Shown: positions 1-5,956, numbered from the stretch's first letter. The stretch: 6,851 nucleotides of DNA from Sulfurovum sp. (GCA_026984165.1 JALSSQ010000321.1:1-6851); one strand, 5' to 3'. The notes: generated from the sequence alone by a model not told the origin. Program-made: numbers and translations.

Positions 1-45
1 GTCGTTCGGAGTGACAGTTCTTTTTAATATAGCGAGGCTATCGCC
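1..45 (+). repeat. Edge of a dispersed intergenic repeat (copy 1, cut by the window start)
   Basis: This stretch begins with GTCGTTC and, 35 bases later, reaches GGCTATCGCC (36-45). The same two blocks recur at 5492-5498 and 5528-5537 on the plus strand (36 bases apart). They recur in slightly changed form on the minus strand between 5658 and 5614 (GGCGTTC, then GGCTATCGCC 35 bases later). The stretch AATATAGCGAGGCTATCGCC here matches the minus-strand copy at nearly every base. This is therefore the distal end of a repeat whose fuller copies are at 5339-5538 and 5614-5740; the rest would lie left of the window. It is non-coding and downstream of nrdA. Its function is unknown. Confidence 0.6.
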
Positions 46-91
46 AAATTCAAAATTATCATACAAAACTAGTAGCCTTTTAGTTTACTGT

Positions 92-175
92 AGATTTTAT
101 CAAACGGCGTGAGTGTAGAGAGGGAGCTTACTGGTAGTAAGTGACCGAACGGAACGAAGCCGTTTGGTGAAAGAT
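92..175. repeat. Inverted-repeat structure downstream of nrdA
   Basis: CAAACGGC (101-108) and GCCGTTTG (159-166) form a perfect 8-bp inverted repeat. It encloses a smaller hairpin, CTTAC (127-131) with GTAAG (137-141) and a 5-base loop. It lies 26-90 bases past the nrdA stop, so the nrdA transcript could fold here. No T-tract follows on the minus strand, so it is not a standard intrinsic terminator, although it may mark the 3' end of the nrdA message. The loop shares AGTAAGTGAC with the inverted repeat at 2789-2895. Confidence 0.4.
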
Positions 176-191
176 GCGGTGAAATAAAATG

Positions 192-2561
192 CTACTGACA
201 CCCAACACATTCCTGACTTCTATCCTCAATATCATTTGAAGTTTCAGGCGACTGACTTCTAAGATAATACGTACTCTTCAATCCAAACTTCCAAGCATTC
301 ATATAAATTTCATTGAGGTACTTACCGCTTGCTTTATCAAGCGTGATGAAGATGTTGAGTGACTGTCCTTGGTCTAGCCACTTCTGACGAATGGCTCCAG
401 CTTTAATGAGCACATTTTGGTCAAGGTCGTACGCTGGGGTGTAGTACTGCCATGTGTCAGCAGAGAGCTTTGGTGCTACGACAGGGATGAGCCCAGAGAG
501 GTTCTCTTCAAACCATTTACGTTTATAGACAGGCTCTATGGCTTGTGTCGTTCCTGTCAAGATAGAGATGGAAGATGTAGGAGCGATGGCCATCAAGTAA
601 CCGTTACGCATACCATCTGTCTTTACTTTTTCTCTGAGTGCTTGCCAGTCATGGGTGTATCCAAAGAGTCCTCCTCTGTCAACCAGTTTACAGGCATTCT
701 CATTTGCCTTGTCAATAGGGAAGATGCCTTTTGACCAGTCAGAACCCTCAAAATTAGGGTAAGATCCTTTCTCCAAAGCAAGATTGCTAGATTCACGAAT
801 AATATAGTAAGAGAAAGACTCCATCACCTCATCTATTTTCATAAAATGTTCATGACTCCCCCACTCTATGCCAGCTTCAGCAAGCATCTGCGCTTCACCC
901 ATGACACCCAAACCGATAGAGCGTGACTTTTCGTTGGTCTTTTTCACCTTGGCTAGGGGGTAGAAGTTTAGGTCTATCACGTTGTCAAGCATACGTGTAG
1001 CGATAGGTACAACACGCTCCAAATCTTCTTGGGTATTGACTTTAGAGAGGTTGACAGATGCGAGGTTACAGACTGCTGTGTCTCCGTCTGTTTTCTCCTT
1101 GTCAACTATCCAAATCTGTTTGCCATTGAGACTGTCAAGTGCTGTGACCTTTTTGGCCGGCTTGGTTGTACCATTATCGACAGTGAGCATCTCGTTCTCT
1201 TCATAAGATGCTGTGCTGCCATCTGCAAAAGTAAAACGTGTTCTATAATGGTTTGGTGCGGTATTTTGAAAAATCTCTGTACAGAGGTTTGTTGAGCGGA
1301 TGACACCTGCATGTTTGTTAGGGTTGGCTCTATTGGCTGTGTCTTTAAAAGTAAGGAATGGATTACCTGTTTCAAAGTATGAACGCAACATCTCTTTCCA
1401 GAGATTTTTTGCCGATACGCGTTCACGCGTAATCTCATCATCAGAATTTTCAAGCTCTATATAGCGTTTCTCAAACGCTTCACCATAGAGTGTTGTCAAC
1501 TCTGTCACTTCATAAGGGTCAAAGAGTGTCCACATCTCATCTGCTTCTACCCTTTGCATAAAGAGGTCGTTTAACCAAATAGCAGGGAAAAGGTCATGTG
1601 CTCTACGACGCTCTTCTCCAGAGTTTTTCTTTAAATCAAGAAAATCTCTTATGTCAACATGCCAAGGCTCCACATAAACTGCTATCGCACCTTTACGTGT
1701 TCCTAGTTGGTCAACCGCGATGGCTACATCATTGGCAATTTTAAGGAAAGGAACAATCCCTCCTGCTGCATGTTTATGCCCATCGATAAATGAACCCATA
1801 CCACGCACCAGTGACCAGTCCCAACCAATACCACCACCAAACTTAGACAGTAGTGCCATCTCTTTATACGCATCAAAGATACCTTCAATGTTGTCAGGGG
1901 TTGACCCGATATAACAAGAGCTGAGCTGGTGTCTAGGAGTACGTGCATTTGACAAGGTAGGGGTTGCCGCCATCACTTCAAATTTTGACAAGATGTCATA
2001 AAACTTTTTCGCCCATGTTTGACAGTCAAACTCATTTTGTGCCAAAAACATTGCCACACCCATAAAGAGCTGTTGTGGGAGCTCTATAGGGATACCATTA
2101 CGGTCTTTAAGCAAGTAACGATCATAGAGTGTTCTAATACCAAGATAGGTAAACTGCAAATCACGCTCTGGTTTAATGTAATCATTCAAATCATCAAGGT
2201 CATACTTCTCTTTGAGACCAAGTACGATACGCCCCTCTTTCTCTCCACGTTCAAAGTAGTCACGCAAATGGTTATAACCTGTAAATCCTGTTACTTTATG
2301 GTAGATATCATAAAGAAAAAGTCTTGCAGCAACAAAAGTCCAGTCCGGTCTGTCAATGTCTATCTTGTCAACCGCTGTCTTGATCAGTGTGGTTTGTATC
2401 TCTTCAGATGTAATCATATCACGAAACTGTAGTTTTGCATCGACTTCAAGTTCACTTTGGCTGACGCGTTCAAGACCCTCTACTGCAGCTGCTGTATATT
2501 TCTGTATCTTGCCGACATCTAAAGTCTCTACTCTTCCATTTCGTTTGACAACTCTTATCAT
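192..2561 (-). CDS. nrdA: Ribonucleoside-diphosphate reductase class Ia, large (alpha) subunit
   Basis: This cytosolic enzyme reduces ribonucleoside diphosphates to deoxyribonucleotides and needs an NrdB radical subunit, which is not in the window. The 789-residue protein opens with an ATP-cone (about residues 1-95, starting MIRVVKRNGR) for allosteric activity control. The barrel carries the catalytic set: C216 (LSSCYIG), N425/C427/E429 in NLCTEI, and C498 in CNLASVNL, matching E. coli C225, N437/C439/E441 and C462. PTSSIS at 661-666 fits the substrate phosphate loop. The tyrosine pair Y765-Y766 matches the radical-transfer Y730/Y731. C785 and C788 at the extreme C terminus (CVGCQ) fit the redox-active tail. 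C427 and C498 are 71 residues apart, against 23 in E. coli, so this protein has an extra segment of about 48 residues. The ATG is preceded by AAGGA at 8 bases. It lies downstream of purB in the same direction with a 328-bp gap. Confidence 0.97.
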   Translation of the reverse strand: MIRVVKRNGRVETLDVGKIQKYTAAAVEGLERVSQSELEVDAKLQFRDMITSEEIQTTLIKTAVDKIDIDRPDWTFVAARLFLYDIYHKVTGFTGYNHLRDYFERGEKEGRIVLGLKEKYDLDDLNDYIKPERDLQFTYLGIRTLYDRYLLKDRNGIPIELPQQLFMGVAMFLAQNEFDCQTWAKKFYDILSKFEVMAATPTLSNARTPRHQLSSCYIGSTPDNIEGIFDAYKEMALLSKFGGGIGWDWSLVRGMGSFIDGHKHAAGGIVPFLKIANDVAIAVDQLGTRKGAIAVYVEPWHVDIRDFLDLKKNSGEERRRAHDLFPAIWLNDLFMQRVEADEMWTLFDPYEVTELTTLYGEAFEKRYIELENSDDEITRERVSAKNLWKEMLRSYFETGNPFLTFKDTANRANPNKHAGVIRSTNLCTEIFQNTAPNHYRTRFTFADGSTASYEENEMLTVDNGTTKPAKKVTALDSLNGKQIWIVDKEKTDGDTAVCNLASVNLSKVNTQEDLERVVPIATRMLDNVIDLNFYPLAKVKKTNEKSRSIGLGVMGEAQMLAEAGIEWGSHEHFMKIDEVMESFSYYIIRESSNLALEKGSYPNFEGSDWSKGIFPIDKANENACKLVDRGGLFGYTHDWQALREKVKTDGMRNGYLMAIAPTSSISILTGTTQAIEPVYKRKWFEENLSGLIPVVAPKLSADTWQYYTPAYDLDQNVLIKAGAIRQKWLDQGQSLNIFITLDKASGKYLNEIYMNAWKFGLKSTYYLRSQSPETSNDIEDRSQECVGCQ

Positions 2562-2569
2562 TTTCCCTG

Positions 2570-2574
2570 TCCTT
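2570..2574 (-). promoter_or_regulatory. nrdA ribosome binding site
   Basis: On the minus strand AAGGA lies 8 bases before the ATG at 2561. This is a standard Shine-Dalgarno spacing and supports the chosen nrdA start. Confidence 0.75.
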
Positions 2575-2616
2575 TACTCAAAAGTATCTCTCTTTTGAGG
2601 CTAGTTAATTAATCCG

Positions 2617-2622
2617 ATTTTA
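2617..2622 (-). promoter_or_regulatory. Possible -10 element for nrdA
   Basis: TAAAAT on the minus strand, in an AT-rich stretch, would start transcription near 2610 and give a leader of about 50 bases. Campylobacterota sigma-70 promoters rely on the -10 and often lack a clear -35, and I see no convincing -35 here. The long gap after purB makes a separate nrdA promoter plausible. I saw no clear NrdR box. Confidence 0.3.
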
Positions 2623-2788
2623 CTCAAATTTACCTTGGCTTTTTTTGAAATATTGCATCATTTTTAAACATCTTATTTATAAGTTTTTGTGATAGCTATG
2701 GAAAGACTGAGTGGGTGGGAAGTTCAAGGGAATATAATGTTTTTGAATGAAAAATCATAGGTAAAAAAGAGACATCATACATACAACA

Positions 2789-2895
2789 AAATAGGTTTAG
2801 TGTGCAGTAGTTATGTGGGTTGTTTCGATGGTGTTTAGGGTCACAGTAAGTGACTGAGCAAACTCCTACATAAATGCTGTGCAATAAACCTATTT
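2789..2895. repeat. 107-bp imperfect inverted repeat overlapping the purB stop
   Basis: The outer arms are perfect over 11 bp: AAATAGGTTTA (2789-2799) and TAAACCTATTT (2885-2895). Pairing continues inward to 2819/2865, so of 31 positions 25 are Watson-Crick, 4 are G-U if the plus strand is RNA, and 2 are mismatched. The interior holds a second hairpin, GTCAC (2840-2844) and GTGAC (2850-2854). The right arm contains the last codon and the stop of purB. On the minus strand the second arm runs into TATTTTGTTG, so it may help end the purB transcript, although the stem is far longer than a usual terminator. A MITE-like element is the other reading. I found no clear target duplication. Confidence 0.65.
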
Positions 2896-4218
2896 AAATA
2901 CACGCGCAAATATTTTATTTACATTCTTTGTATAATACTCAAAATTAAAACACTCTCTAATCTGCTCTTCACTCAAAGACTCTCTCAACTCTTCATCTGC
3001 AAGCAGGTATTGAAGATACAAAGACTCGCCCTTCTCATTGGTAGTCGGTCTGCCCTGTTGTATCTCTTCCCATACTTTCATGGCATTACGCTGTACGATA
3101 CGGTAAGCATCTTCACGACTCACGCCGGCAAGAGGAAGTTCAAGAAGCACACGCTGCGAAAAGACAAGTCCCCCTGTAAGGTTTAGGTTTTTCATCATAT
3201 TCTCCGGCATGACGGTCAAGTTGGCAATGACCGAGTTCATTCTATGCATCATAAAGTCTGTAGTAATAAATGCATCTGGCAACCAGAAACGCTCTGTAGA
3301 GGAGTGAGAAATGTCTCTCTCATGCCACAAGGCTACATTTTCCATCGCTGGGTTGGCATAGGCTCGAATCATACGTGCAAGCCCTGTGATGTTTTCTGTA
3401 AGGATTGGGTTTCTTTTGTGTGGCATGGCTGAAGATCCTTTTTGCCCTTTGGCAAAATACTCTTCTGCTTCATAGACCTCAGTTCTTTGTAGGTGTCTTA
3501 TCTGTACTGCAAACTTTTCTATGGACGATGCCATCACTGCCAAGGCTGTGGCAAGTCTAGCATATCTGTCTCTTTGTACCACTTGGTTAGAACAGGGTTC
3601 AGGTTTAAGCCCTAGCTCTTGCATCGCATACTCTTCTAACTCCAGTGGTGCATGTGCGAAGTTCCCCATAGCGCCTGAAATCTGCCCTACCGCGATAACC
3701 TCCATCGTCTGCTCCAGGTTTGTCAAGTGACGTGCCATTTCATCATACCACACAGCCAGCGTAAGACCAAAAGTAATAGGCTCTCCATGGATACCATGAG
3801 AACGTCCTACCATCAGTGTCATTTTGTGCTCAAAAGCTCTCTTTTTAATGGACTCCATGAGCATTTTGACATCTGCGATGATGATTTCAAGTGACGCTTT
3901 CATCTGCAAAGCCACTCCTGTATCCACCGCGTCTGAAGAGGTCATACCATAGTGAAACCATCTTGACTCTTCCCCAAGGCTTTCACTTACAGAGGTATTA
4001 AATGCAATAAGGTCATGCTTGGTAATCGCCTCTATCTCTTCAATACGTTCTACAGAAAATGTGGCATTTTTTACAATCTTGTCTGCATCTTCTTGAGGCA
4101 CTTTTCCAAGTTTTGCCCATGCTTTCACCGCTGCTTTTTCTACCTCTAGCCACGCTGCATATCTTGCATACTGTGTCCAGTGTTGCGCCATCTCTTCTCT
4201 TGCATATCTTTCAACCAT
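2890..4218 (-). CDS. purB: Adenylosuccinate lyase
   Basis: PurB cleaves SAICAR to AICAR plus fumarate and adenylosuccinate to AMP plus fumarate, two steps of purine synthesis in the cytosol. It belongs to the fumarase/aspartase superfamily and acts as a homotetramer. From the start used here the protein has 442 residues. It shows H68 (KHDLIAFN), H89 (WFHYGMTSSD), H141 (GRSHGIHGEP) and the signature GSSAMPHKRNP at 261-271 with S262, K268, N270 and E275. These numbers coincide with the active-site numbering of Bacillus subtilis PurB, which supports this start. The ATG at 4218 has AAAGGA 8 bases upstream. An in-frame ATG at 4269 would add 17 residues but has a poor ribosome site and lengthens the protein beyond the family start (MVERY...). 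It is divergent from the pseudouridine synthase gene and followed by nrdA in the same direction. Confidence 0.95.
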   Translation of the reverse strand: MVERYAREEMAQHWTQYARYAAWLEVEKAAVKAWAKLGKVPQEDADKIVKNATFSVERIEEIEAITKHDLIAFNTSVSESLGEESRWFHYGMTSSDAVDTGVALQMKASLEIIIADVKMLMESIKKRAFEHKMTLMVGRSHGIHGEPITFGLTLAVWYDEMARHLTNLEQTMEVIAVGQISGAMGNFAHAPLELEEYAMQELGLKPEPCSNQVVQRDRYARLATALAVMASSIEKFAVQIRHLQRTEVYEAEEYFAKGQKGSSAMPHKRNPILTENITGLARMIRAYANPAMENVALWHERDISHSSTERFWLPDAFITTDFMMHRMNSVIANLTVMPENMMKNLNLTGGLVFSQRVLLELPLAGVSREDAYRIVQRNAMKVWEEIQQGRPTTNEKGESLYLQYLLADEELRESLSEEQIRECFNFEYYTKNVNKIFARVFK

Positions 4219-4226
4219 CTTCTCAA

Positions 4227-4232
4227 TCCTTT
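4227..4232 (-). promoter_or_regulatory. purB ribosome binding site that decides the start
   Basis: AAAGGA on the minus strand ends 8 bases before the ATG at 4218. The alternative ATG at 4269 is preceded by GCCCTTAATGAT, with no purine-rich site at normal distance. This favours the 442-residue product over the 459-residue one. Confidence 0.7.
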
Positions 4233-4291
4233 GGGAGTCAGGCACTAACGATACATCACTTTGTGACATATCATTAAGGGCACCTATTTTT

Positions 4292-4302
4292 TATGCTAGA
4301 AT
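4292..4302 (+). promoter_or_regulatory. Extended -10 promoter for the pseudouridine synthase gene
   Basis: TATGCTAGAAT contains TGCTAGAAT, a good extended -10 (TGnTAnAAT), preceded by a T-run (4287-4292) as is common in Campylobacterota sigma-70 promoters. Transcription would start near 4309 and give a leader of about 30 bases containing AAGGG (4325-4329), 9 bases before the ATG. A second candidate, TATATA at 4320-4325, would leave almost no leader and is less likely. Confidence 0.5.
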
Positions 4303-4306
4303 TTTA
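4301..4306 (-). promoter_or_regulatory. Possible -10 element for purB
   Basis: TAAAAT on the minus strand overlaps the plus-strand TAGAAT by two bases (4301-4302). It would start purB transcription near 4294 with a leader of about 75 bases before the ATG at 4218. There is no clear -35. The call rests on the -10 match and on the need for a purB promoter in this short divergent gap. Confidence 0.35.
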
Positions 4307-4338
4307 CCCTAAAATCAGTTATATAAGGGTTAGCACAG

Positions 4339-5271
4339 ATGCCATTTGTTAAAGAGAAATTCACCATTGAAGAAGAGACGATTGCTTTTCTTTATGTCAT
4401 GCGTACCCTTCACTACACCCAAGGTCAAGCACAAAGACACATTGCCAAAGGACGACTCATCATAAATGGTGAGTCCATGACACATACAGGTGCCAAAATA
4501 GCAGGTGACATAGAGATGGTTTTTTTTCGTCCCAAAGGCAAAGGTGTCCGCCCCCTGTTTCAAAACAATGATTTTATGATATTTGAAAAGCCCTCTGGTG
4601 TATTAGTGCATCCTAATACTATGTCCACACCCTACTCTATGCTCGATGAAGTGCGTGAAATTGCCGGAGACAATGCCAATGCCACCCACAGAATAGATAT
4701 GGAAACCTCTGGACTCTTGCTTGCTTCCAAACATAAAAAAGCGGAGCATTATCTCAAAAATGCTTTTGAAAATCGTACTGTCAAAAAGTCATATTTGGCT
4801 TGGGTAGATGGTAAAGTAACAAAAGCCTTTAGCTGTAAAGCGCCTATCAAAGTCAACAAAAATGGCTATGAAGAGACCAAACATAAAGTCTTTATCTCCA
4901 AAGATGGCAAAGCATCTCACACAGACTTTGTGCCTTTGGTATATGATGAAAAACTTGATGCATCTTTGGTAGCCTGCTACCCTCATACAGGCAGACTGCA
5001 TCAGATACGTATCCATTTGTTTCACGTGAAACATCCTATCTTGGGTGACCCTATTTATGGTGCCAACTATGCTGCAAGTGATGCCTACCTAGACATGCGC
5101 CAAAGTGATGAAGAGAGACTTATTCAACATGGTGCACCACGTTTGATGTTGCATGCGCAGAGTCTTGAATTTAGCTATGGGAGTCGGTTTTATCTTGAGA
5201 GTAAGGTGGATTTTGTGTCGCAAAAATCTTTGATAACTGCTAAGGAGTTTAGGGTTTTTAATGGGAGATAA
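4339..5271 (+). CDS. RluA-family pseudouridine synthase
   Basis: This enzyme isomerises specific uridines to pseudouridine in RNA, most likely 23S rRNA or tRNA; the target cannot be told from sequence alone. The 310-residue protein has an S4-like RNA-binding region at about residues 12-65, then the catalytic domain. HRIDMETSG (117-125) carries the catalytic aspartate D120. HTGRLHQIRIH (216-226) and HPILGDPIYG (232-241) are the other family motifs. Length fits the RluA/RluC/RluD group. The ATG has AAGGG at 9 bases. It is divergent from purB, as in Campylobacter (Cj0022c/Cj0023, from memory). A perfect 16-bp parS-like palindrome lies in the codons for LFHVKH (227-232), at the edge of a conserved motif. 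An exact rluC or rluD assignment is not justified. Confidence 0.92.
   Translation: MPFVKEKFTIEEETIAFLYVMRTLHYTQGQAQRHIAKGRLIINGESMTHTGAKIAGDIEMVFFRPKGKGVRPLFQNNDFMIFEKPSGVLVHPNTMSTPYSMLDEVREIAGDNANATHRIDMETSGLLLASKHKKAEHYLKNAFENRTVKKSYLAWVDGKVTKAFSCKAPIKVNKNGYEETKHKVFISKDGKASHTDFVPLVYDEKLDASLVACYPHTGRLHQIRIHLFHVKHPILGDPIYGANYAASDAYLDMRQSDEERLIQHGAPRLMLHAQSLEFSYGSRFYLESKVDFVSQKSLITAKEFRVFNGR
5018..5033. other. parS: parS-like centromere site 1 (within the pseudouridine synthase gene)
   Basis: TGTTTCACGTGAAACA is a perfect 16-bp palindrome and matches the known chromosomal parS consensus (TGTTNCACGTGAAACA in Bacillus subtilis) at every position. ParB/Spo0J binds such sites to organise and separate replication origins. 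It is read in frame as part of LFHVKH. A second copy lies 911 bp away at 5929-5944, which argues against a purely coding explanation. Confidence 0.8.
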
Positions 5272-5338
5272 TGGTTTTATTTTTTGAAATTGTTTTGAAT
5301 TTTATTTTGTTTATTTTCACTTCCTCTCAGTACAAACC
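5272..5338. other. T-rich spacer after the pseudouridine synthase gene
   Basis: The first 50 or so bases are strongly T-rich on the plus strand, with no hairpin I can support. An ATG overlapping the previous stop (5271-5273) opens a 66-codon frame, but its start of hydrophobic residues comes from the T-rich composition and the remainder lies in the repeat at 5339-5538. The spacer is best treated as non-coding. Confidence 0.5.
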
Positions 5339-5538
5339 GTGGCGTTGTTATTCTCCTGACTTTTCTAGAAAAGTGCCCATCGGAAATGCCCTTGGGGTGA
5401 AGCAAAAGTCGTCGCTGTTCTCGAATCGCGTTGCTTTTCTGTCACTAAATGACGATACCCTCCGTCGCTAAAGCGTAAGTGGGGTACTTAGGTCGTTCAC
5501 AGCAACAAGGTTATTTATTAATGAATGGGCTATCGCCA
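5339..5538 (+). repeat. Dispersed intergenic repeat, long copy (copy 2)
   Basis: This is the longest copy of the family. Colinear blocks shared with the minus-strand copy at 5740-5614 are GTGGCGTTG (5339-5347), TTCTC (5351-5355), TAGAAAA (5366-5372), GAAGCAAAA (5399-5407), TCTCGAATCGC (5419-5429) and GGCTATCGCC (5528-5537). It has about 25 extra bases at 5373-5398 and a further segment at about 5441-5491 that the other copy lacks. That segment can fold: GTCA/TGAC (5441-5453), and TACCC (5456-5460) with GGGTA (5482-5486) around CGC/GCG. There is no credible reading frame and no transposase, so it would be a non-autonomous or regulatory element. Origin and function are unknown. Confidence 0.65.
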
Positions 5539-5613
5539 ATCTCTAACTTTACTTGTATTTTAAATTTTTCTTTGGCTTGTAGAAATTAGTAAATAAAATG
5601 AATTTTTAAAGTC

Positions 5614-5740
5614 GGCGATAGCCTCGATATATTATAAATCTTTGTTGTGGCGAACGCCCTTGAAAGCGATAGCGATTCGAGAGCCACAACGCTTTTTTGC
5701 TTCGTTTTTTCTAAAAAAATGAAGAGAACATCAACGCCAC
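5614..5740 (-). repeat. Dispersed intergenic repeat, short copy in inverse orientation (copy 3)
   Basis: Read on the minus strand from 5740, this copy gives GTGGCGTTG (5740-5732), TTCTC (5728-5724), TAGAAAA (5713-5707), GAAGCAAAA (5703-5695), TCTCGAATCGC (5682-5672), GGCGTTC (5658-5652) and GGCTATCGCC (5623-5614). These are the same blocks, in the same order, as copy 2. It lacks two internal segments of copy 2. Copies 2 and 3 face each other with their GGCTATCGCC ends inward, separated by 76 AT-rich bases. Confidence 0.65.
5644..5698 (+). terminator. Terminator-like hairpin with T-tract
   Basis: GTTGTGGC (5644-5651) and GCCACAAC (5683-5690) form a perfect 8-bp stem around a 31-base loop, followed by GC and six T (5693-5698) on the plus strand. 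It is about 370 bases beyond the pseudouridine synthase stop and is the first structure after that gene resembling an intrinsic terminator. The large loop lowers confidence. It lies inside repeat copy 3, so the repeat may serve as a terminator. Confidence 0.35.
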
Positions 5741-5897
5741 AATTAAGCAACAAGGAAATTAAAACACCATAGAAGAAAGAAAAGAGAGAACGATAAACCC
5801 CTGTCGTTCAAATAAAGTTTCACCAGCCTATGTGGCTCCACTACGTTCCGACCACTTCGGTTTGTCCTCACTTCGTTGCGAGATTTCATCAACCCTA

Positions 5898-5921
5898 TAA
5901 ACGACAAGCAGTTGTCGTTTA
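5898..5921. terminator. Strong symmetric hairpin beside parS-like site 2
   Basis: TAAACGACAA (5898-5907) and TTGTCGTTTA (5912-5921) form a perfect 10-bp stem with a 4-base loop. Outer pairing of AACCC (5891-5895) with GGGTT (5928-5932) may extend it into the parS-like site. It lies 36 bases past the stop of the 29-codon gene, so it could end the rlmN/small-protein transcript on the minus strand. No good T-tract follows on either strand, so the terminator role is uncertain. Confidence 0.4.
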
Positions 5922-5928
5922 CTTAACG

Positions 5929-5944
5929 GGTTTCACGTGAAACA
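5929..5944. other. parS: parS-like centromere site 2 (intergenic)
   Basis: GGTTTCACGTGAAACA matches the 16-base parS consensus at 15 positions and contains the full 14-bp palindromic core GTTTCACGTGAAAC (5930-5943). It is intergenic, between the hairpin at 5898-5921 and the end of the small membrane protein gene, so no coding constraint explains it. With site 1 it makes a pair 911 bp apart, as expected for an origin-proximal ParB-binding region. Confidence 0.8.
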
Positions 5945-5956
5945 ATCAAATCAATA

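Noticed and set aside
2019..2432. 137-codon plus-strand frame inside nrdA
   Set aside because: It is wholly antisense to a well-supported nrdA coding region, with no ribosome site or protein-like features noted.
2672..2683. CTTATTTATAAG near-palindrome upstream of nrdA as an operator
   Set aside because: A 5-bp AT-only arm pair is expected by chance in such AT-rich DNA and matches no regulator site I can name.
2696..2884. 62-codon minus-strand frame between purB and nrdA
   Set aside because: It begins with TTG rather than ATG, lies largely in the inverted repeat, has no ribosome site at normal spacing, and the product (rich in C, H and Y) resembles no protein I know.
5271..5471. 66-codon plus-strand frame overlapping the stop of the pseudouridine synthase gene
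   Set aside because: The hydrophobic start reflects T-rich DNA, the remainder is translated repeat sequence, and GGGAG is only 3 bases from the ATG, too close to act as its ribosome site.
5528..5623. CRISPR-like or HIP1-like reading of the GGCTATCGCC repeats
   Set aside because: The copies are inverted and irregularly spaced, with no repeat-spacer pattern and no cas genes; they are the ends of a longer repeat family.
5719..5772. 17-codon plus-strand frame MKRTSTPQLSNKEIKTP
   Set aside because: No Shine-Dalgarno site precedes it (it follows an A/T run), and it overlaps the end of repeat copy 3.
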